A stretch of DNA of 64,000 nt from Quadrisphaera sp. INWT6 (GCF_015390235.1 NZ_VUOH01000002.1:434001-498000); one strand, 5' to 3'; shown: positions 43,877-53,376, numbered from the stretch's first letter. The notes: generated by a model not told the origin, from the sequence alone. Made by a program: numbers and translations.

Positions 43877-45184
43877 TCAGCGGAGCAGGCCCCGGCGGAC
43901 CGCCGTCGCGAACGAGGGCTCGAGCGGCAGGCGCGGCACCAGGGTGGCCTGCACCGCGTGGTACAGGTCGGCCTTGCCGGGCCAGACGGTGCCGATGGGA
44001 CGGTTCTTCGGGTCGAGCTGGTGGTGCCACGAGCCGTTCTCGTGGTCGATGACCACGTCGGCGATGTGGTCCCACCACAGCGCGTACTGCGCGGCGTAGC
44101 CCTCGGCGCGCCCGTCCTCGACGTCCGCGGTGCGCAGCGCGAGCGCCGCCGCGACGGCCGTGGCCTCCGCGGGCACCCAGTGCATGCGGTCGCGGACCAC
44201 GGGGGTGCCCGACCAGTCGGTCGTGTAGACGAAGCCGGGCGCCCCGTCGACGTCCCACCCGTCGGCCACGGCGGTGGCGAACAGCGCCTCGGAGGCCTCC
44301 AGCAGCCCCGCGGGGGGCTCCTCTCCGGCGGCGCGCGCGGCGGCCTCGGCGTGCAGCATCAGGCGGGCCCACTCCAGGCCGTGGCCGATCGTCGCGCCGT
44401 AGGGCTTGAAGGGGTCGGCCTTCTTGTCGGCGTTGTACTCGAGGTCGGCGGTCCAGGTGGCGTCGAAGTGCTCCGGGATGCGCCAGCCGTTGCCGCGGGC
44501 CCACCCGGCGACCCGGGCGAAGATCCCCAGGGCCCGGCCGCGCCACACCGCCGCCGCCGCGGGGTCACCCACGACGTCGGTGAGGACGTCGGCCGCGGCG
44601 AGCAGCGCCTCGGTGGAGTGCATCGCGCCGTTGATGCCGCGGTAGCCGTCGAGCTCGGTGAAGTCGGCGTTCCAGGTGTCGACGGGCATGCCCGCCTCCT
44701 CGTCCCAGAACCGCTGCTCGTAGACGTCCAGCGCCTGCGCGAACAGCTCGGCCGCGCCGGGGCGCCCCGCCGCCGTCGCGGTCGAGGCGGCCAGCACCAC
44801 GAACGCGTGGGCGTAGGAGGCCTTGACCCCGTCCGGGGAGCCGTCCTCGTCGACCGCGGCGAACCAGCCGCCGTGCTCGTCGTCGTGCAGCACGCCGCCG
44901 GGCAGGAGGCCGGCGAGGGCCTCGTCGGCCAGGGGGCCGGCGCCGGGCACGCCCATGAGGTGGCCCAGCGCGTACACGTGCGCCATGCGCGCGGTGATCC
45001 AGCAGTGCACGCCGCGGCTGGTGTCGGGGTCGCCCTCGTCGTCGAGCCACGCCGCTCCCCCGCCCTCGGCGGGGAAGAGCTGCCCGAAGGCGAGCAGGTC
45101 GCGGCAGTGCTCGTCGAGCCACGCGCGGTGCGTGGCCTGGCCGAGCCAGCCCGGCAGCTGCTGCGCCCCGGTCGCACCGGTCAC
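43877..45184 (-). CDS. AGE-family sugar 2-epimerase/isomerase
   Basis: A 435-aa (alpha/alpha)6-barrel enzyme of the N-acylglucosamine 2-epimerase family. The frame is open far upstream; the GTG at 45184 overlaps the mannosidase stop by GTGA and gives the expected N-terminus 'HRAWLDEHCRDLLAFGQLFP'. Motifs typical of the group include 'GVHCWITARMAHVYALG', 'YGATIGHGLEWARLMLH' and 'MHWVPAEATAVAAAL', supplying the conserved His residues. Members convert mannose to glucose or fructose (YihS-like), or act on N-acyl sugars. Coupling to a GH38 alpha-mannosidase makes mannose the likely substrate, giving entry into glycolysis. The exact product (fructose or glucose) is not decidable by eye. Confidence 0.85.
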   Translation of the reverse strand: MTGATGAQQLPGWLGQATHRAWLDEHCRDLLAFGQLFPAEGGGAAWLDDEGDPDTSRGVHCWITARMAHVYALGHLMGVPGAGPLADEALAGLLPGGVLHDDEHGGWFAAVDEDGSPDGVKASYAHAFVVLAASTATAAGRPGAAELFAQALDVYEQRFWDEEAGMPVDTWNADFTELDGYRGINGAMHSTEALLAAADVLTDVVGDPAAAAVWRGRALGIFARVAGWARGNGWRIPEHFDATWTADLEYNADKKADPFKPYGATIGHGLEWARLMLHAEAAARAAGEEPPAGLLEASEALFATAVADGWDVDGAPGFVYTTDWSGTPVVRDRMHWVPAEATAVAAALALRTADVEDGRAEGYAAQYALWWDHIADVVIDHENGSWHHQLDPKNRPIGTVWPGKADLYHAVQATLVPRLPLEPSFATAVRRGLLR

Positions 45185-48100
45185 AGGGCGCTCCGGGAGA
45201 GGCGCAGGGTCACGATCTGGAAGGGCCGCAGGGCCAGCTCGGTCGTCGAGGACACGGCGCCATCCTGTCCCGGTGCCTGCGCCACGAGGGCGCGGGGCTC
45301 CTCGACGGCGCGCTCCAGGAGGTCGACCTCGGTGACCGCGCCGTGCGCGAACCCGGCGACGACGCGGGCCGCGGCCCGGCCGCCGAGGGCCTCGTACAGG
45401 CGGACCACGACGTCGCCGCTGCGGTCCTCGGCCATCTTCACGGCCTCCACGACGACGCCGGTCGAGGGCGCGCCGTCGGCGTTGAGGACCTCGACGACGG
45501 GGGCGAGCTCGCGGGTGGCGCTGCCGGCGGAGGTGGCCACCTCGCGCACCGGCAGGTTCATCCGGTAGCCCTCGCGGACGGCGTCGGCGACGTCGGCCCC
45601 CACGACGAGACCGACGCGCAGGCGGTGCGCGCCCTGGTCGGCGTCGGGGTCGGGGTAGACCGGCGCGCGCAGCAGCGACATGCGGACCGTGGTGGTGGTG
45701 CCGCCGTCCTCGCGGGTCGCGCGGCCGATGTCGTGGCCGTAGGTGGAGTCGTTGACCACGGCGGTGCCGTAGCCGGCCTCGGCCACGTGCACCCAGCGGT
45801 GCGCGCAGGTCTCGAAGCGGGCGGCGTCCCAGCTGGTGTTGGTGTGCGTCGCGCGCATCACGTGGCCGAACTGGATCTCGCTGGCGGCGCGGTCGGCGTG
45901 CACGTCGACGGGCCAGGCGAGCTTCAGCATCTTCTGGCGCTCGTGCCAGTCGACGTCGAGCTCGACGCCGACGGTGCGGCTGCCGGCCTCGAGCACGAGC
46001 AGCTGGGTGAGGCTGCTGGAGCCGAAGCTGCGGGTGACGCGCACCGCGGCGCGGCCCCCGCCAGTGGCCGCGCCCTCGACGAGCTCGACCGAGCCCGCCT
46101 CGAGCAGCTCCGTGGTGTGGCGCTGGTAGTGGACGTCCACGTCCCAGGCGTCCCACTGGGTGGGGGTGTCGCGGTGCAGGGTGAGCAGCGCGCCGCGGGC
46201 CCCGGGGGCCAGGACCTCGCGGCCCGCCCCGCCGGCCGCGGTGAGGTCGCGGACCGAGGACAGCGTGCCCTCGGCGTCGACCACCACGCGGACCAGCCCG
46301 TTGTCGAGCACGATCCCCTCGGCGGTGCGCTCGGCGGTTACCGGCGCGGCGCCCTGGGCGCCGGCACCGGCGGCCACGACCGCGGCGCCGAGCGCCGGGG
46401 CCCCGCCGCGGGTGTGCGGCGCGGCGTTGAAGCGCAGCACCTGCGAGCCCGACCCGTCGGCCTGCGCCGCGGCGCCGTGCGCACCGGCGGTGACCTCGGC
46501 GGGGGTGGTGCCGGCCAGCGCCGCGACCGCCTCGGCGACCACGACCTCCAGCTCGACGGCGATGCGCTCGTAGTTCGCCTCGGCCTCGCGGTGCACCCAC
46601 GCGATGGAGGTGCCCGGGAGGATGTCGTGGAACTGCTGCAGCAGCACGGTGCGCCAGATGCGCTCGAGCTGCTCGTACGGGTAGGCGTAGGCGCCACCGG
46701 TCTGCACCGCGGCGGCGGTCGCCCAGAGCTCGGCCTCGCGCAGCAGGTGCTCGCTGCGGCGGTTGCCGCGCTTGGTGCGCGCCTGCGAGGTGTACGTGCC
46801 GCGGTGGAACTCGAGGTACATCTCCCCGCTCCACACCGGGGGCTGGGGGTACTCGGCCTCGGCGTCTGCGAAGAACTCGTGCGGGTGGCCGAGCTCGACG
46901 CGCGGGGAGCCCTCCAGGCTCCGGGTGCGCGCCGTGGTCTCGATCATCTCGCGGGTGGGGCCGCCACCGCCGTCGCCGTAGCCGAACAGCAGCAGCGAGG
47001 TGTTGGCGCGGCCCTTCTCGGCGTACTGCCGCTCGGCGCGGGCCAGGTCCTCCGCCGACACCTCGGAGTTGTAGTTGTCGGCCGGCGGGAAGTGCGTGTA
47101 CACGCGGGACCCGTCGATGCCCTCCCACCAGAAGGTGTGGTGGGGGATGCGGTTGGTCTCGTTCCAGCTCGGCTTCTGGGTGAGGAAGTACCGGGCCCCG
47201 GCCAGGCGCGCGATCTGCGGCATCGCGGCGGTGTAGCCGAAGGAGTCGGGCAGCCACACGTCGGCCGGCTCGACGCCGAACTCCTCGGAGAAGAACCGCT
47301 TGCCGGCCACGAACTGGCGGGCCAGGGCCTCGCCGCCGGGCAGGTTGGTGTCGGACTCGACCCACATGCCGCCCACCGGCACGAACCGGCCCTCGGCGAC
47401 GCGCTTCTTGATCCGCTCGAACAGCTCGGGCTGGTGCTCCTTCACCCACGCGTACTGCTGCGCGGAGGAGCAGGCGAAGGTGAAGTCGTCGTGCTCGTCC
47501 ATGAGGCTGAGCACGTTGGAGAAGGTGCGGGTGCACTTGCGCGCGGTCTCGCGCGTCGGCCACAGCCACGCCGAGTCGATGTGCGCGTGGCCCACGGCCA
47601 CGGTGCGGTGCGCGGTCGCGTCGGCCTGGGCGGCCAGCGCCGGGGCCAGCGCGGCGCGGCCCGCGGCGGCGGTGCCGGACACGTCGTCCGGGTCCACCGC
47701 GTCGACCATGTCCTCCAGCGCGCGCAGCACGCTCGCGCGGCGGCTCGTGGCCTGCGGCAGCTGCTCCAGCAGCCCGCGCAGCACGGCGACGTCGCGGGTG
47801 AGGTCGTACACGTCGAGGTCCAGCTCGACGACGTCGGCCGCGCGCATCCGGTAGACCGGGTCGCTGCCGGCGCCCTCCCTGGTGCCGAGCTGCGTCGGCT
47901 CGAAGTACCAGTCGTGCCCGCCGGACGCGCCCGAGACGTCGGGGTTGGAGGAGGCCTCGAGCAGCACGTCGATCGCGTCGGCGCCCCCCACCTGCGCCAG
48001 CGGCAGGTAGCGGTTGCGCGGGTGCAGGCCCTTCACCACGGAGCCGTCGGGGCGGTACGCCGTGGCCTCGCACTGGAAGCCGGGCTGCACCGCGAGGTAG

Positions 48101-48396
48101 CCCAGGTCGACGTCGACCTCCACGCGCACACGGGGGTCCTCGCCGAAGCCGGCCGGCACCGCGCCGGTCAGGCGGAACCAGGTGGTCCCCCACGGCGGGC
48201 CCCACGGCGTGCCGTTCGGGCCGATGGCGAACGGGGCGAAGTCCTGGGCCGCGGCGTGCGCGAAGGGCACCGGCTCACCCGGTGCCTCCCAGCGGGTCAC
48301 CGACAGCGGGTGGCGACGGCGGTGGAGGGCGGGGACGAGGCGCTCGCGGACGAAGCGCTCGACCCGCATCTCCACCAGGTGGGAGTCGTCGTGCAC
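45181..48396 (-). CDS. alpha-mannosidase, glycoside hydrolase family 38
   Basis: A 1071-aa cytoplasmic enzyme (no signal peptide). An N-terminal beta domain ('WGPPWGTTWFRLTGAVP') is followed by the catalytic domain starting 'GHAHIDSAWLWPTRET' (~269), whose His and Asp bind the metal. The nucleophile Asp lies in 'VWLPDSFGYTAAMPQ' (~381). The remaining two thirds carry the beta-sandwich regions usual for GH38. It should release mannose from short alpha-mannosides brought in by the ABC importer encoded upstream on the same strand; the downstream epimerase gene would handle the freed sugar. A hairpin lies between the importer genes and this gene. Confidence 0.92.
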   Translation of the reverse strand: MHDDSHLVEMRVERFVRERLVPALHRRRHPLSVTRWEAPGEPVPFAHAAAQDFAPFAIGPNGTPWGPPWGTTWFRLTGAVPAGFGEDPRVRVEVDVDLGYLAVQPGFQCEATAYRPDGSVVKGLHPRNRYLPLAQVGGADAIDVLLEASSNPDVSGASGGHDWYFEPTQLGTREGAGSDPVYRMRAADVVELDLDVYDLTRDVAVLRGLLEQLPQATSRRASVLRALEDMVDAVDPDDVSGTAAAGRAALAPALAAQADATAHRTVAVGHAHIDSAWLWPTRETARKCTRTFSNVLSLMDEHDDFTFACSSAQQYAWVKEHQPELFERIKKRVAEGRFVPVGGMWVESDTNLPGGEALARQFVAGKRFFSEEFGVEPADVWLPDSFGYTAAMPQIARLAGARYFLTQKPSWNETNRIPHHTFWWEGIDGSRVYTHFPPADNYNSEVSAEDLARAERQYAEKGRANTSLLLFGYGDGGGGPTREMIETTARTRSLEGSPRVELGHPHEFFADAEAEYPQPPVWSGEMYLEFHRGTYTSQARTKRGNRRSEHLLREAELWATAAAVQTGGAYAYPYEQLERIWRTVLLQQFHDILPGTSIAWVHREAEANYERIAVELEVVVAEAVAALAGTTPAEVTAGAHGAAAQADGSGSQVLRFNAAPHTRGGAPALGAAVVAAGAGAQGAAPVTAERTAEGIVLDNGLVRVVVDAEGTLSSVRDLTAAGGAGREVLAPGARGALLTLHRDTPTQWDAWDVDVHYQRHTTELLEAGSVELVEGAATGGGRAAVRVTRSFGSSSLTQLLVLEAGSRTVGVELDVDWHERQKMLKLAWPVDVHADRAASEIQFGHVMRATHTNTSWDAARFETCAHRWVHVAEAGYGTAVVNDSTYGHDIGRATREDGGTTTTVRMSLLRAPVYPDPDADQGAHRLRVGLVVGADVADAVREGYRMNLPVREVATSAGSATRELAPVVEVLNADGAPSTGVVVEAVKMAEDRSGDVVVRLYEALGGRAAARVVAGFAHGAVTEVDLLERAVEEPRALVAQAPGQDGAVSSTTELALRPFQIVTLRLSRSAL

Positions 48397-48434
48397 GGTG
48401 AGGGCCTTCCTGTGGCTGCGGGGAGGAGTGGGGC

Positions 48435-48469
48435 GCGCACGGCCGGCAGGGGCGCTGCCGGCCGTGCGC
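48435..48469 (-). terminator. intercistronic hairpin between importer and mannosidase genes
   Basis: A 14-bp perfect stem (48435-48448 and 48456-48469) with a 7-nt loop in the 139-bp gap. It may be a leaky terminator or an mRNA processing/stabilising element that keeps transporter messages more abundant than enzyme messages. Confidence 0.6.
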
Positions 48470-48535
48470 GGCGGGTGGGGCGGTGGGGCTGAGCGTCCGG
48501 CGCCTCGGGGGCTCCGAGGGCGCCGGGGCTCCGCG

Positions 48536-49447
48536 TCAGCCCTTCACACCGCCGGCGAGGGCGAAGCCGCCCGAGACGCGCTGGACGAGGAGGTACAGCG
48601 CCAGCACGGGGAGCGTGTAGATCAGGGAGAACGCCGCGAGCTGGCCGTAGGCCACCGCGCCGTTGACGCCGAAGAAGTTGTAGATGCTCACCGCGGCGGG
48701 CTGCTTGTCGGGGTCGAGCAGCAGCACGAAGGGCACGAAGAAGTTCCCCCACGTCTGCGTGAACACGAAGATGAAGACCACCGCCAGGCCCGGGCGCATC
48801 AGCGGGACCACCACGCGGGCCAGCGCCTGCATGGCGCTCGCGCCGTCGACCCAGGCCGCCTCCTCCAGGGAGATCGGCACGCTGTCGACGAAGTTCTTCA
48901 TCATCCAGATCGCCATGGGCAGGCTCGTGGCGGCGAGGAAGAAGATCGCGCCGGGCACGTTGTCGAGCAGGCCCAGCGAGACGAACAGGGCGTACACCGG
49001 CACCATCACCGCGGTGATCGGCAGGCAGCTCGCGAACAGCACGGTGTAGAGGAACGACTTGTTCCACCGCATCTGGTAGCGGCTCAGCGGGTACGCCGCG
49101 AGCGTCGCGACGGCCACCGTCAGCAGGGCCGTGCCGCCCGAGAGCAGCACCGAGTTCCACAGCGGGCGGAACGTGAGGTCCGGCGTGAGCACGGTGGTGA
49201 AGTTGTCCAGCGTCAGCGACTCGGGGATGCCGATCGCGACGGTGGCCGACGGGTCGACCGCGGCCAGCAGCAGCCAGGCCAGCGGCACGAAGAACACGAC
49301 GCCGACGAGCACCAGCGAGGCGCTGGCGGCGGTGGCGGTGCCGCGCTTCTTCGGGGACGCCATCTGCAGCGGCGGCCGGCGGCGCTTGGCGACCACCGGG
49401 ACGGGCGGCTGCGGCGCGGCGGGCGCGACGGGGACGGTGGCGCTCAT
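48536..49447 (-). CDS. carbohydrate ABC transporter permease (MalG type)
   Basis: A 303-aa inner-membrane permease with six helices after a ~40-residue cytoplasmic N-terminus. The ATPase-contact EAA loop reads 'EEAAWVDGASAMQALARVVV' and then 'PLMRPG'. Start ATG 49447. The partner permease ends 2 bp upstream. No ATPase gene is in the operon, so a shared MsiK/MalK-like ATPase encoded elsewhere is expected, as is common in actinobacteria. Confidence 0.92.
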   Translation of the reverse strand: MSATVPVAPAAPQPPVPVVAKRRRPPLQMASPKKRGTATAASASLVLVGVVFFVPLAWLLLAAVDPSATVAIGIPESLTLDNFTTVLTPDLTFRPLWNSVLLSGGTALLTVAVATLAAYPLSRYQMRWNKSFLYTVLFASCLPITAVMVPVYALFVSLGLLDNVPGAIFFLAATSLPMAIWMMKNFVDSVPISLEEAAWVDGASAMQALARVVVPLMRPGLAVVFIFVFTQTWGNFFVPFVLLLDPDKQPAAVSIYNFFGVNGAVAYGQLAAFSLIYTLPVLALYLLVQRVSGGFALAGGVKG

Positions 49448-49449
49448 GG

Positions 49450-50394
49450 TCAGTCGACCTCCGGCTTCAGCACGCGGACGTACAGGACGGCGAACAGCGC
49501 ACCCACCGCGAGGGTCACGACGGCGATGGCGGTGCCGTAGCCGATCTGGGCGAGCTTGAACGCCTCCTGGAAGGCCAGGACGGGCAGCGTGGTGCTGCGG
49601 TTGCCCGGGCCGCCGGACGTCATCACGAAGATCAGCGTGAACGTGCCGAGCGTCTGCAGCGTGGTCAGCATCATGTTGGTGGAGATGGCGCGGCGCACCA
49701 TCGGCAGCGTGATGCGGAAGAAGCGCTGGAGGGCGGTGGCGCCGTCGATCTGGGCGGCCTCGCCGATCTCCGGCGGCACCTCGGCGAGGGCGGCGTTGAA
49801 CACCAGCATCGAGAACGCGGTGCCGCGCCACACGTTGGCCAGGATCACCGCGAGCATCGGGGTGTCGATCAGCCAGCTGGCCGGGGCCAGCCCGACGGCC
49901 TCGAGGCCGGCGTTCAGGGTGCCGTCGCTGGCGAAGAACGCGTACAGCGCGAACGCCGCCACGATCTCCGGCATCACCCACGCGCCGACGACCAGGGCGC
50001 CGACGACGTTGGCGACCGGCTTGGGCGCGTGGTTCTGCACCACCGCCAGGAACATGCCCAGCACGTTCTGGCCGACGACCGCGGACAGGCCGACGAACAG
50101 CAGCGTCAGCCAGGCGGCGTGCCAGAAGTCGCCGCTGGTGAGCAGCCGGGTGTAGTTGTCGATCCCGACGAACTCGGGGTTCGCCGCCCGGTACCCGGAC
50201 AGCGCCGCGTTGGTCAGCGACCCGTACAGGGCGTAGCCGATGGGGCCGGCGAGGAAGACGCCCATGAGGGCGATCGCCGGCGTCAGCGGCAGGAGGCGGC
50301 CCGCGGTGCGAGCCGCCTCCTTCGCCGTGCCCCGGGGGCGGGTGTCGGGCACCCGCCCCCGGGAGGTCGAGCCGTCGAGCTCGAGCGTGGCCAT
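49450..50394 (-). CDS. carbohydrate ABC transporter permease (MalF type)
   Basis: A 314-aa permease with six helices; the first follows a cytoplasmic N-terminus of ~30 residues. EAA loop: 'EIGEAAQIDGATALQRFFRI' and then 'TLPMVRR'. It pairs with the next permease (2-bp gap) and follows the binding-protein gene by 2 bp, so the three are one translational block. The likely cargo is an alpha-mannoside, judged from the enzyme genes downstream. Confidence 0.92.
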   Translation of the reverse strand: MATLELDGSTSRGRVPDTRPRGTAKEAARTAGRLLPLTPAIALMGVFLAGPIGYALYGSLTNAALSGYRAANPEFVGIDNYTRLLTSGDFWHAAWLTLLFVGLSAVVGQNVLGMFLAVVQNHAPKPVANVVGALVVGAWVMPEIVAAFALYAFFASDGTLNAGLEAVGLAPASWLIDTPMLAVILANVWRGTAFSMLVFNAALAEVPPEIGEAAQIDGATALQRFFRITLPMVRRAISTNMMLTTLQTLGTFTLIFVMTSGGPGNRSTTLPVLAFQEAFKLAQIGYGTAIAVVTLAVGALFAVLYVRVLKPEVD

Positions 50395-50396
50395 GG

Positions 50397-51758
50397 TCAG
50401 CTCGCGGCCTGGACGTTGTCCGGGCCGACGATGCCCTCGAGGGCCTCGTCGTAGGTCTTCGCAGCCTCGGCGGGCGTGGCGCTGCCGGTGACGACCGACT
50501 CCACCGCGACCTGGATGTTGCTGGAGATCTGCGAGTAGTCCGGCGTGGCCGGGCGGAAGTGCGTGACCGGCACCAGCGAGGAGAAGAACTCGAAGGAGGG
50601 GTTGTAGCTCAGGTACTCCGGGTCCGTGGCGACGTCCTTGCGGACGGCGATCTGGCTGGCCTCGGTGCCGTACTTGAGGGCGTTCTCCTTGCTCAGCGCG
50701 GTGCTGACGAAGTCGAACGCGGCCTGCTTGTCAGCGGCGTGCTGGCCCACGGAGAGCAGCCAGCCACCGGACATGGAGGTGGAGCCGGGGGCCTGCCCGG
50801 TCTGCGTCGGCATGGGGACCATGCCCATGGTCTGCTGCCACTCGGGCCAGGCGTTGTCGCCGCTGAGCCACTGGCCCGGCAGCCAGGAGCCGTCGATCGC
50901 GATGGCGATCTTGCCCTGCGGGATGAGGGTGGTGCTGACCTGGCTGCCCAGGGTGGAGTCGAGCGCGAGGTCCTGGCTCGGACCGAGGCCCTCGGAGAAC
51001 ACCGACTGGTAGAAGCCCAGGGAGTCGGAGAAGCCCTTGGTGCCGGTCTCCCACTTCTTGCTGCTCGTGTCGTACAGCTCGTCGTCGGTGCCGTACATCA
51101 GCATCTCGAAGCCCTGCATGGAGGTGGCCTCGCCGGACGCCTTCGAGCCGTAGATGTTCAGCGGCGTGACGTCGGGGACCTGCGCCTTGATGGTGCGGGC
51201 GGCGGCGAGGACGTCGTCCCAGGTCTTCGGCTGCCAGTCGGTGGGCAGGCCGGCCTGCTGGAACAGGGTCTTGTTGTAGTAGAGGGCGCGGGTGTCCGTG
51301 CCGAGGCTCACGCCGTAGGTCTTGCCGTCGTCGCCGAGGCCGGCCTGCTTGGCCGTGTCGTCGAACTGGCTCCAGTCGGACCAGCCGGAGAGCTGGTCGT
51401 CCAGGGGGGCCAGGTAGCCGGCGGCGGCGTCGGAGCGCACCTGGAAGCTGTCCTCGTAGATGACGTCGGGAGCGGTGTCCTCCGACTTGTTCATCAGGGC
51501 CAGCTTGGTGAAGTACTGGTCGGCCTCGGACTCGACGGGCTTGAGCTCGACGGTCATGCCCGGGTTGGCGGCCTCGTACTCGGACTTCGCCTTGGTGAGG
51601 ACGTCGTCGAGCTGCGTGAAGCTCGCGGTCTTCTGGTAGACCACGGAGATCGTCTTGGCGTCGTCACCGCCCTCGGAACCGCCGGACGAGCCGCAGCCCG
51701 CCAGGGACAGGGTGACGGCTGCTGCTGCTGCGATGCCCGCGAAGCGCGTGCGCTGCAT
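50397..51758 (-). CDS. extracellular sugar-binding lipoprotein of ABC importer
   Basis: A 453-aa family 1 solute-binding protein. The lipobox LAGC with Cys22 follows a short hydrophobic signal, then a Gly/Ser linker ('GSSGGSEGGDD'), so it is a lipoprotein. The mature protein has the two-lobe pattern of MalE-like proteins: 'VVYQKTASFTQLDDVLTKAK', 'DVIYEDSFQVRSDAAAGYLA', 'GVSLGTDTRALYYNKTLF', 'IAIAIDGSWLPGQW' and 'PGSTSMSGGWLLSVGQHA'. It is the first gene of the importer/mannosidase operon, behind a promoter with a perfect TTGACA -35. Confidence 0.93.
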   Translation of the reverse strand: MQRTRFAGIAAAAAVTLSLAGCGSSGGSEGGDDAKTISVVYQKTASFTQLDDVLTKAKSEYEAANPGMTVELKPVESEADQYFTKLALMNKSEDTAPDVIYEDSFQVRSDAAAGYLAPLDDQLSGWSDWSQFDDTAKQAGLGDDGKTYGVSLGTDTRALYYNKTLFQQAGLPTDWQPKTWDDVLAAARTIKAQVPDVTPLNIYGSKASGEATSMQGFEMLMYGTDDELYDTSSKKWETGTKGFSDSLGFYQSVFSEGLGPSQDLALDSTLGSQVSTTLIPQGKIAIAIDGSWLPGQWLSGDNAWPEWQQTMGMVPMPTQTGQAPGSTSMSGGWLLSVGQHAADKQAAFDFVSTALSKENALKYGTEASQIAVRKDVATDPEYLSYNPSFEFFSSLVPVTHFRPATPDYSQISSNIQVAVESVVTGSATPAEAAKTYDEALEGIVGPDNVQAAS

Positions 51759-51781
51759 GGGGTGGCCCCTTCGCTCACTCG

Positions 51782-51841
51782 ACGAGTCTCCGGCGACTCG
51801 TACTGGGGAGTTTCTACATCAAATGGAGATACCGGTGTCAA
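51782..51841 (-). promoter_or_regulatory. promoter and candidate operator of mannoside operon
   Basis: On the minus strand TTGACA (51841-51836) is followed after 17 bp by TGTAGA (51818-51813). Downstream is an inverted repeat ACGAGTC/GACTCGT (51782-51788 and 51795-51801, 6-bp spacer). This lies between promoter and start codon, as expected for a repressor site. The ROK regulator at 53.6 kb is a candidate binder. Confidence 0.55.
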
Positions 51842-52073
51842 GAGCGCCTTGCGCGTCGTGACCCGTTCGTGATCGTCGCCCGCGGTGCACCACCCCTGAA
51901 CGACCGCCGCGCCGGGAGGTGCCCCCGCTCGGCAGACGGCCCGGTGGAGCTCGACGACCGGACGGCCAGACGCCCGGACGGCCGGACGGCCGGACGGCCG
52001 GACCCAGTCTGCGCCGGGACCCCGAGGGCCGTGGCCGCTCCCCGCCTCCCGGGCCGCCTGCCACTCCCCCAGG

Positions 52074-52268
52074 TGACCGCGGTCACCTGGAGCCCGGGGC
52101 TCCTGGGCCGATGACGCGCCACCTGACCGCGGTCACCTGGAGAGCCGGCGCCCTGGGCCGATGGCACGCCACCTGACCGCGGTCACCCCCAGGGCCGGAG
52201 CAGCGCTGACCGCGGTCACCTGGAGACCCGGCACCCTGGGCCGATGGCACGCCACCTGACCGCGGTCA
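52074..52268. repeat. TGACCGCGGTCA palindrome cluster B (5 copies)
   Basis: Perfect copies start at 52074, 52124, 52174, 52207 and 52257: steps of 50, 50, 33 and 50 bp. The 38 bp between palindromes are also repeated (GGGCCGATGGCACGCCACC-type ends). The first copy is embedded in a longer 22-bp perfect palindrome (52069-52090). Upstream, a GGACGGCC tandem run covers about 51958-52005. The 400-bp region contains no gene. Confidence 0.9.
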
Positions 52269-52278
52269 GCCCACGGCG

Positions 52279-53274
52279 TCAGGCCGCCACGGCCTCCCCC
52301 AGCTGAGCGCGCAGCGCGGCCAGCACGGCGCCCCGCGAGACCGTGTCCGCCCAGGTGAACCGCACGACCACGAACCCCAGCCCCTGCACGAGGTTCTGGC
52401 GACGCCGGTCCCAGACGAAGACGTCCTCGTCCTCGTCGCTGTCGCCCTCGCCGTGGAACCGCCGCCCGTCAGCCTCCCCGAGGAGCGGGCGGTCAGCGTC
52501 GACGCGCAGGGGCACGGGCACGCCCAGCGACTGCGAGAGCTGGCGCCAGTCGAAGGCCAGGTCGGCCGTCGCCACCGTGCGTCCCCACCTGTCCACGACG
52601 GGGCGCTGCAGCTCGACGGGCCGGACCCCGCCGTCCAGGCACCGGCGCCGGACGCGGCTCTCCAGGGGCGACTCGGGCTCCGGGGCCGCGTCCGCCCACA
52701 CGGCGGCAGCGACGGGGTGCCCCGCCCGCCGCTGCGCCGCCTCCCCGGCGCGCAGCAGCTCCGCGCGGGAGACGGCGCCCGTGTGCAGGGCCGAGTCGAG
52801 CACCGCCTGCGCCTGCAGGCGGTCGAGCTGCGGAACGAGGTCCGTCAGCGTGCGCCCGGGGCTCGTGACCCTCAGCCCGTCGAGGTCGACGACGTCGTCC
52901 GGCCGGAAGGTCGCCCGGTGCGGGTGGAGCTGCGGCCGGGCGAGCGCCTTGGCCGCCCTCGAGACGTGCACCACCCCCGCTCGCGGTGCGCCGTGGATCC
53001 CCAGCAGCGCGGCGGCCGTGTGGTGCGACACCGCGGACCCCGGGACCAGCAGGGTGCCTGCGCGCGCCCACGACCGGCGCCGCTCCCGCTCGGTGCGCTC
53101 GGGCTCCACCAGGTACGTGCCGCGCACGAGGGGCACCCACACCTCGGACCGCACCAGGGTGCGGAGGAGCGCCTCCGAGACGCCCGCCTCCTCGACCTGG
53201 CGCGTGGTCAGCACGCCGTCCTGACCGGCCGCGAGGGCGGAGACGGCGCGCAGCGAGGTGGGGCGGTCGGGCAC
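52279..53274 (-). CDS. AbiEi-type antitoxin-domain protein with C-terminal DUF559
   Basis: A 331-aa protein from GTG 53274. The N-terminus is the winged-helix 'LAAGQDGVLTTRQVEEAGVS' followed by 'VPLVRGTYLVEP', as in AbiEi antitoxin-like proteins; the middle has 'SHHTAAALLGIHG' and 'VDLDGLRVTSPGRTLTDLV'. The C-terminal ~100 residues ('PESPLESRVRRRCLDGGV', 'ATADLAFDW', 'LGEADGRRFHGEGD', 'GFVVVRFTWAD') match DUF559, related to very-short-patch-repair endonucleases, with Asp/Glu positions of that fold. Such proteins are usually solitary in actinobacteria; no AbiEii toxin gene is adjacent. It is flanked on both sides by TGACCGCGGTCA clusters, which is unusual. Confidence 0.82.
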   Translation of the reverse strand: MPDRPTSLRAVSALAAGQDGVLTTRQVEEAGVSEALLRTLVRSEVWVPLVRGTYLVEPERTERERRRSWARAGTLLVPGSAVSHHTAAALLGIHGAPRAGVVHVSRAAKALARPQLHPHRATFRPDDVVDLDGLRVTSPGRTLTDLVPQLDRLQAQAVLDSALHTGAVSRAELLRAGEAAQRRAGHPVAAAVWADAAPEPESPLESRVRRRCLDGGVRPVELQRPVVDRWGRTVATADLAFDWRQLSQSLGVPVPLRVDADRPLLGEADGRRFHGEGDSDEDEDVFVWDRRRQNLVQGLGFVVVRFTWADTVSRGAVLAALRAQLGEAVAA

Positions 53275-53376
53275 CCGCCGAGCGTGTCTCCCGTCGAGCG
53301 GGGGTCGCGTCCTCCGCCGGGGTCCTGTGGACGACGGGGCCCCGGCCGCTCCCTATGGGCGGAGCGCTGCCGGGGC

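Noticed and set aside
45343-48492. Very long plus-strand open frame opposite the GH38 gene
   Set aside because: Composition is Gly/Arg/Val/His-rich without domains and mirrors the real GH38 frame; it is a by-product of high GC third positions. The same applies to the long frames at 2787-4514, 20273-22927, 38946-41189 and 41411-45568.
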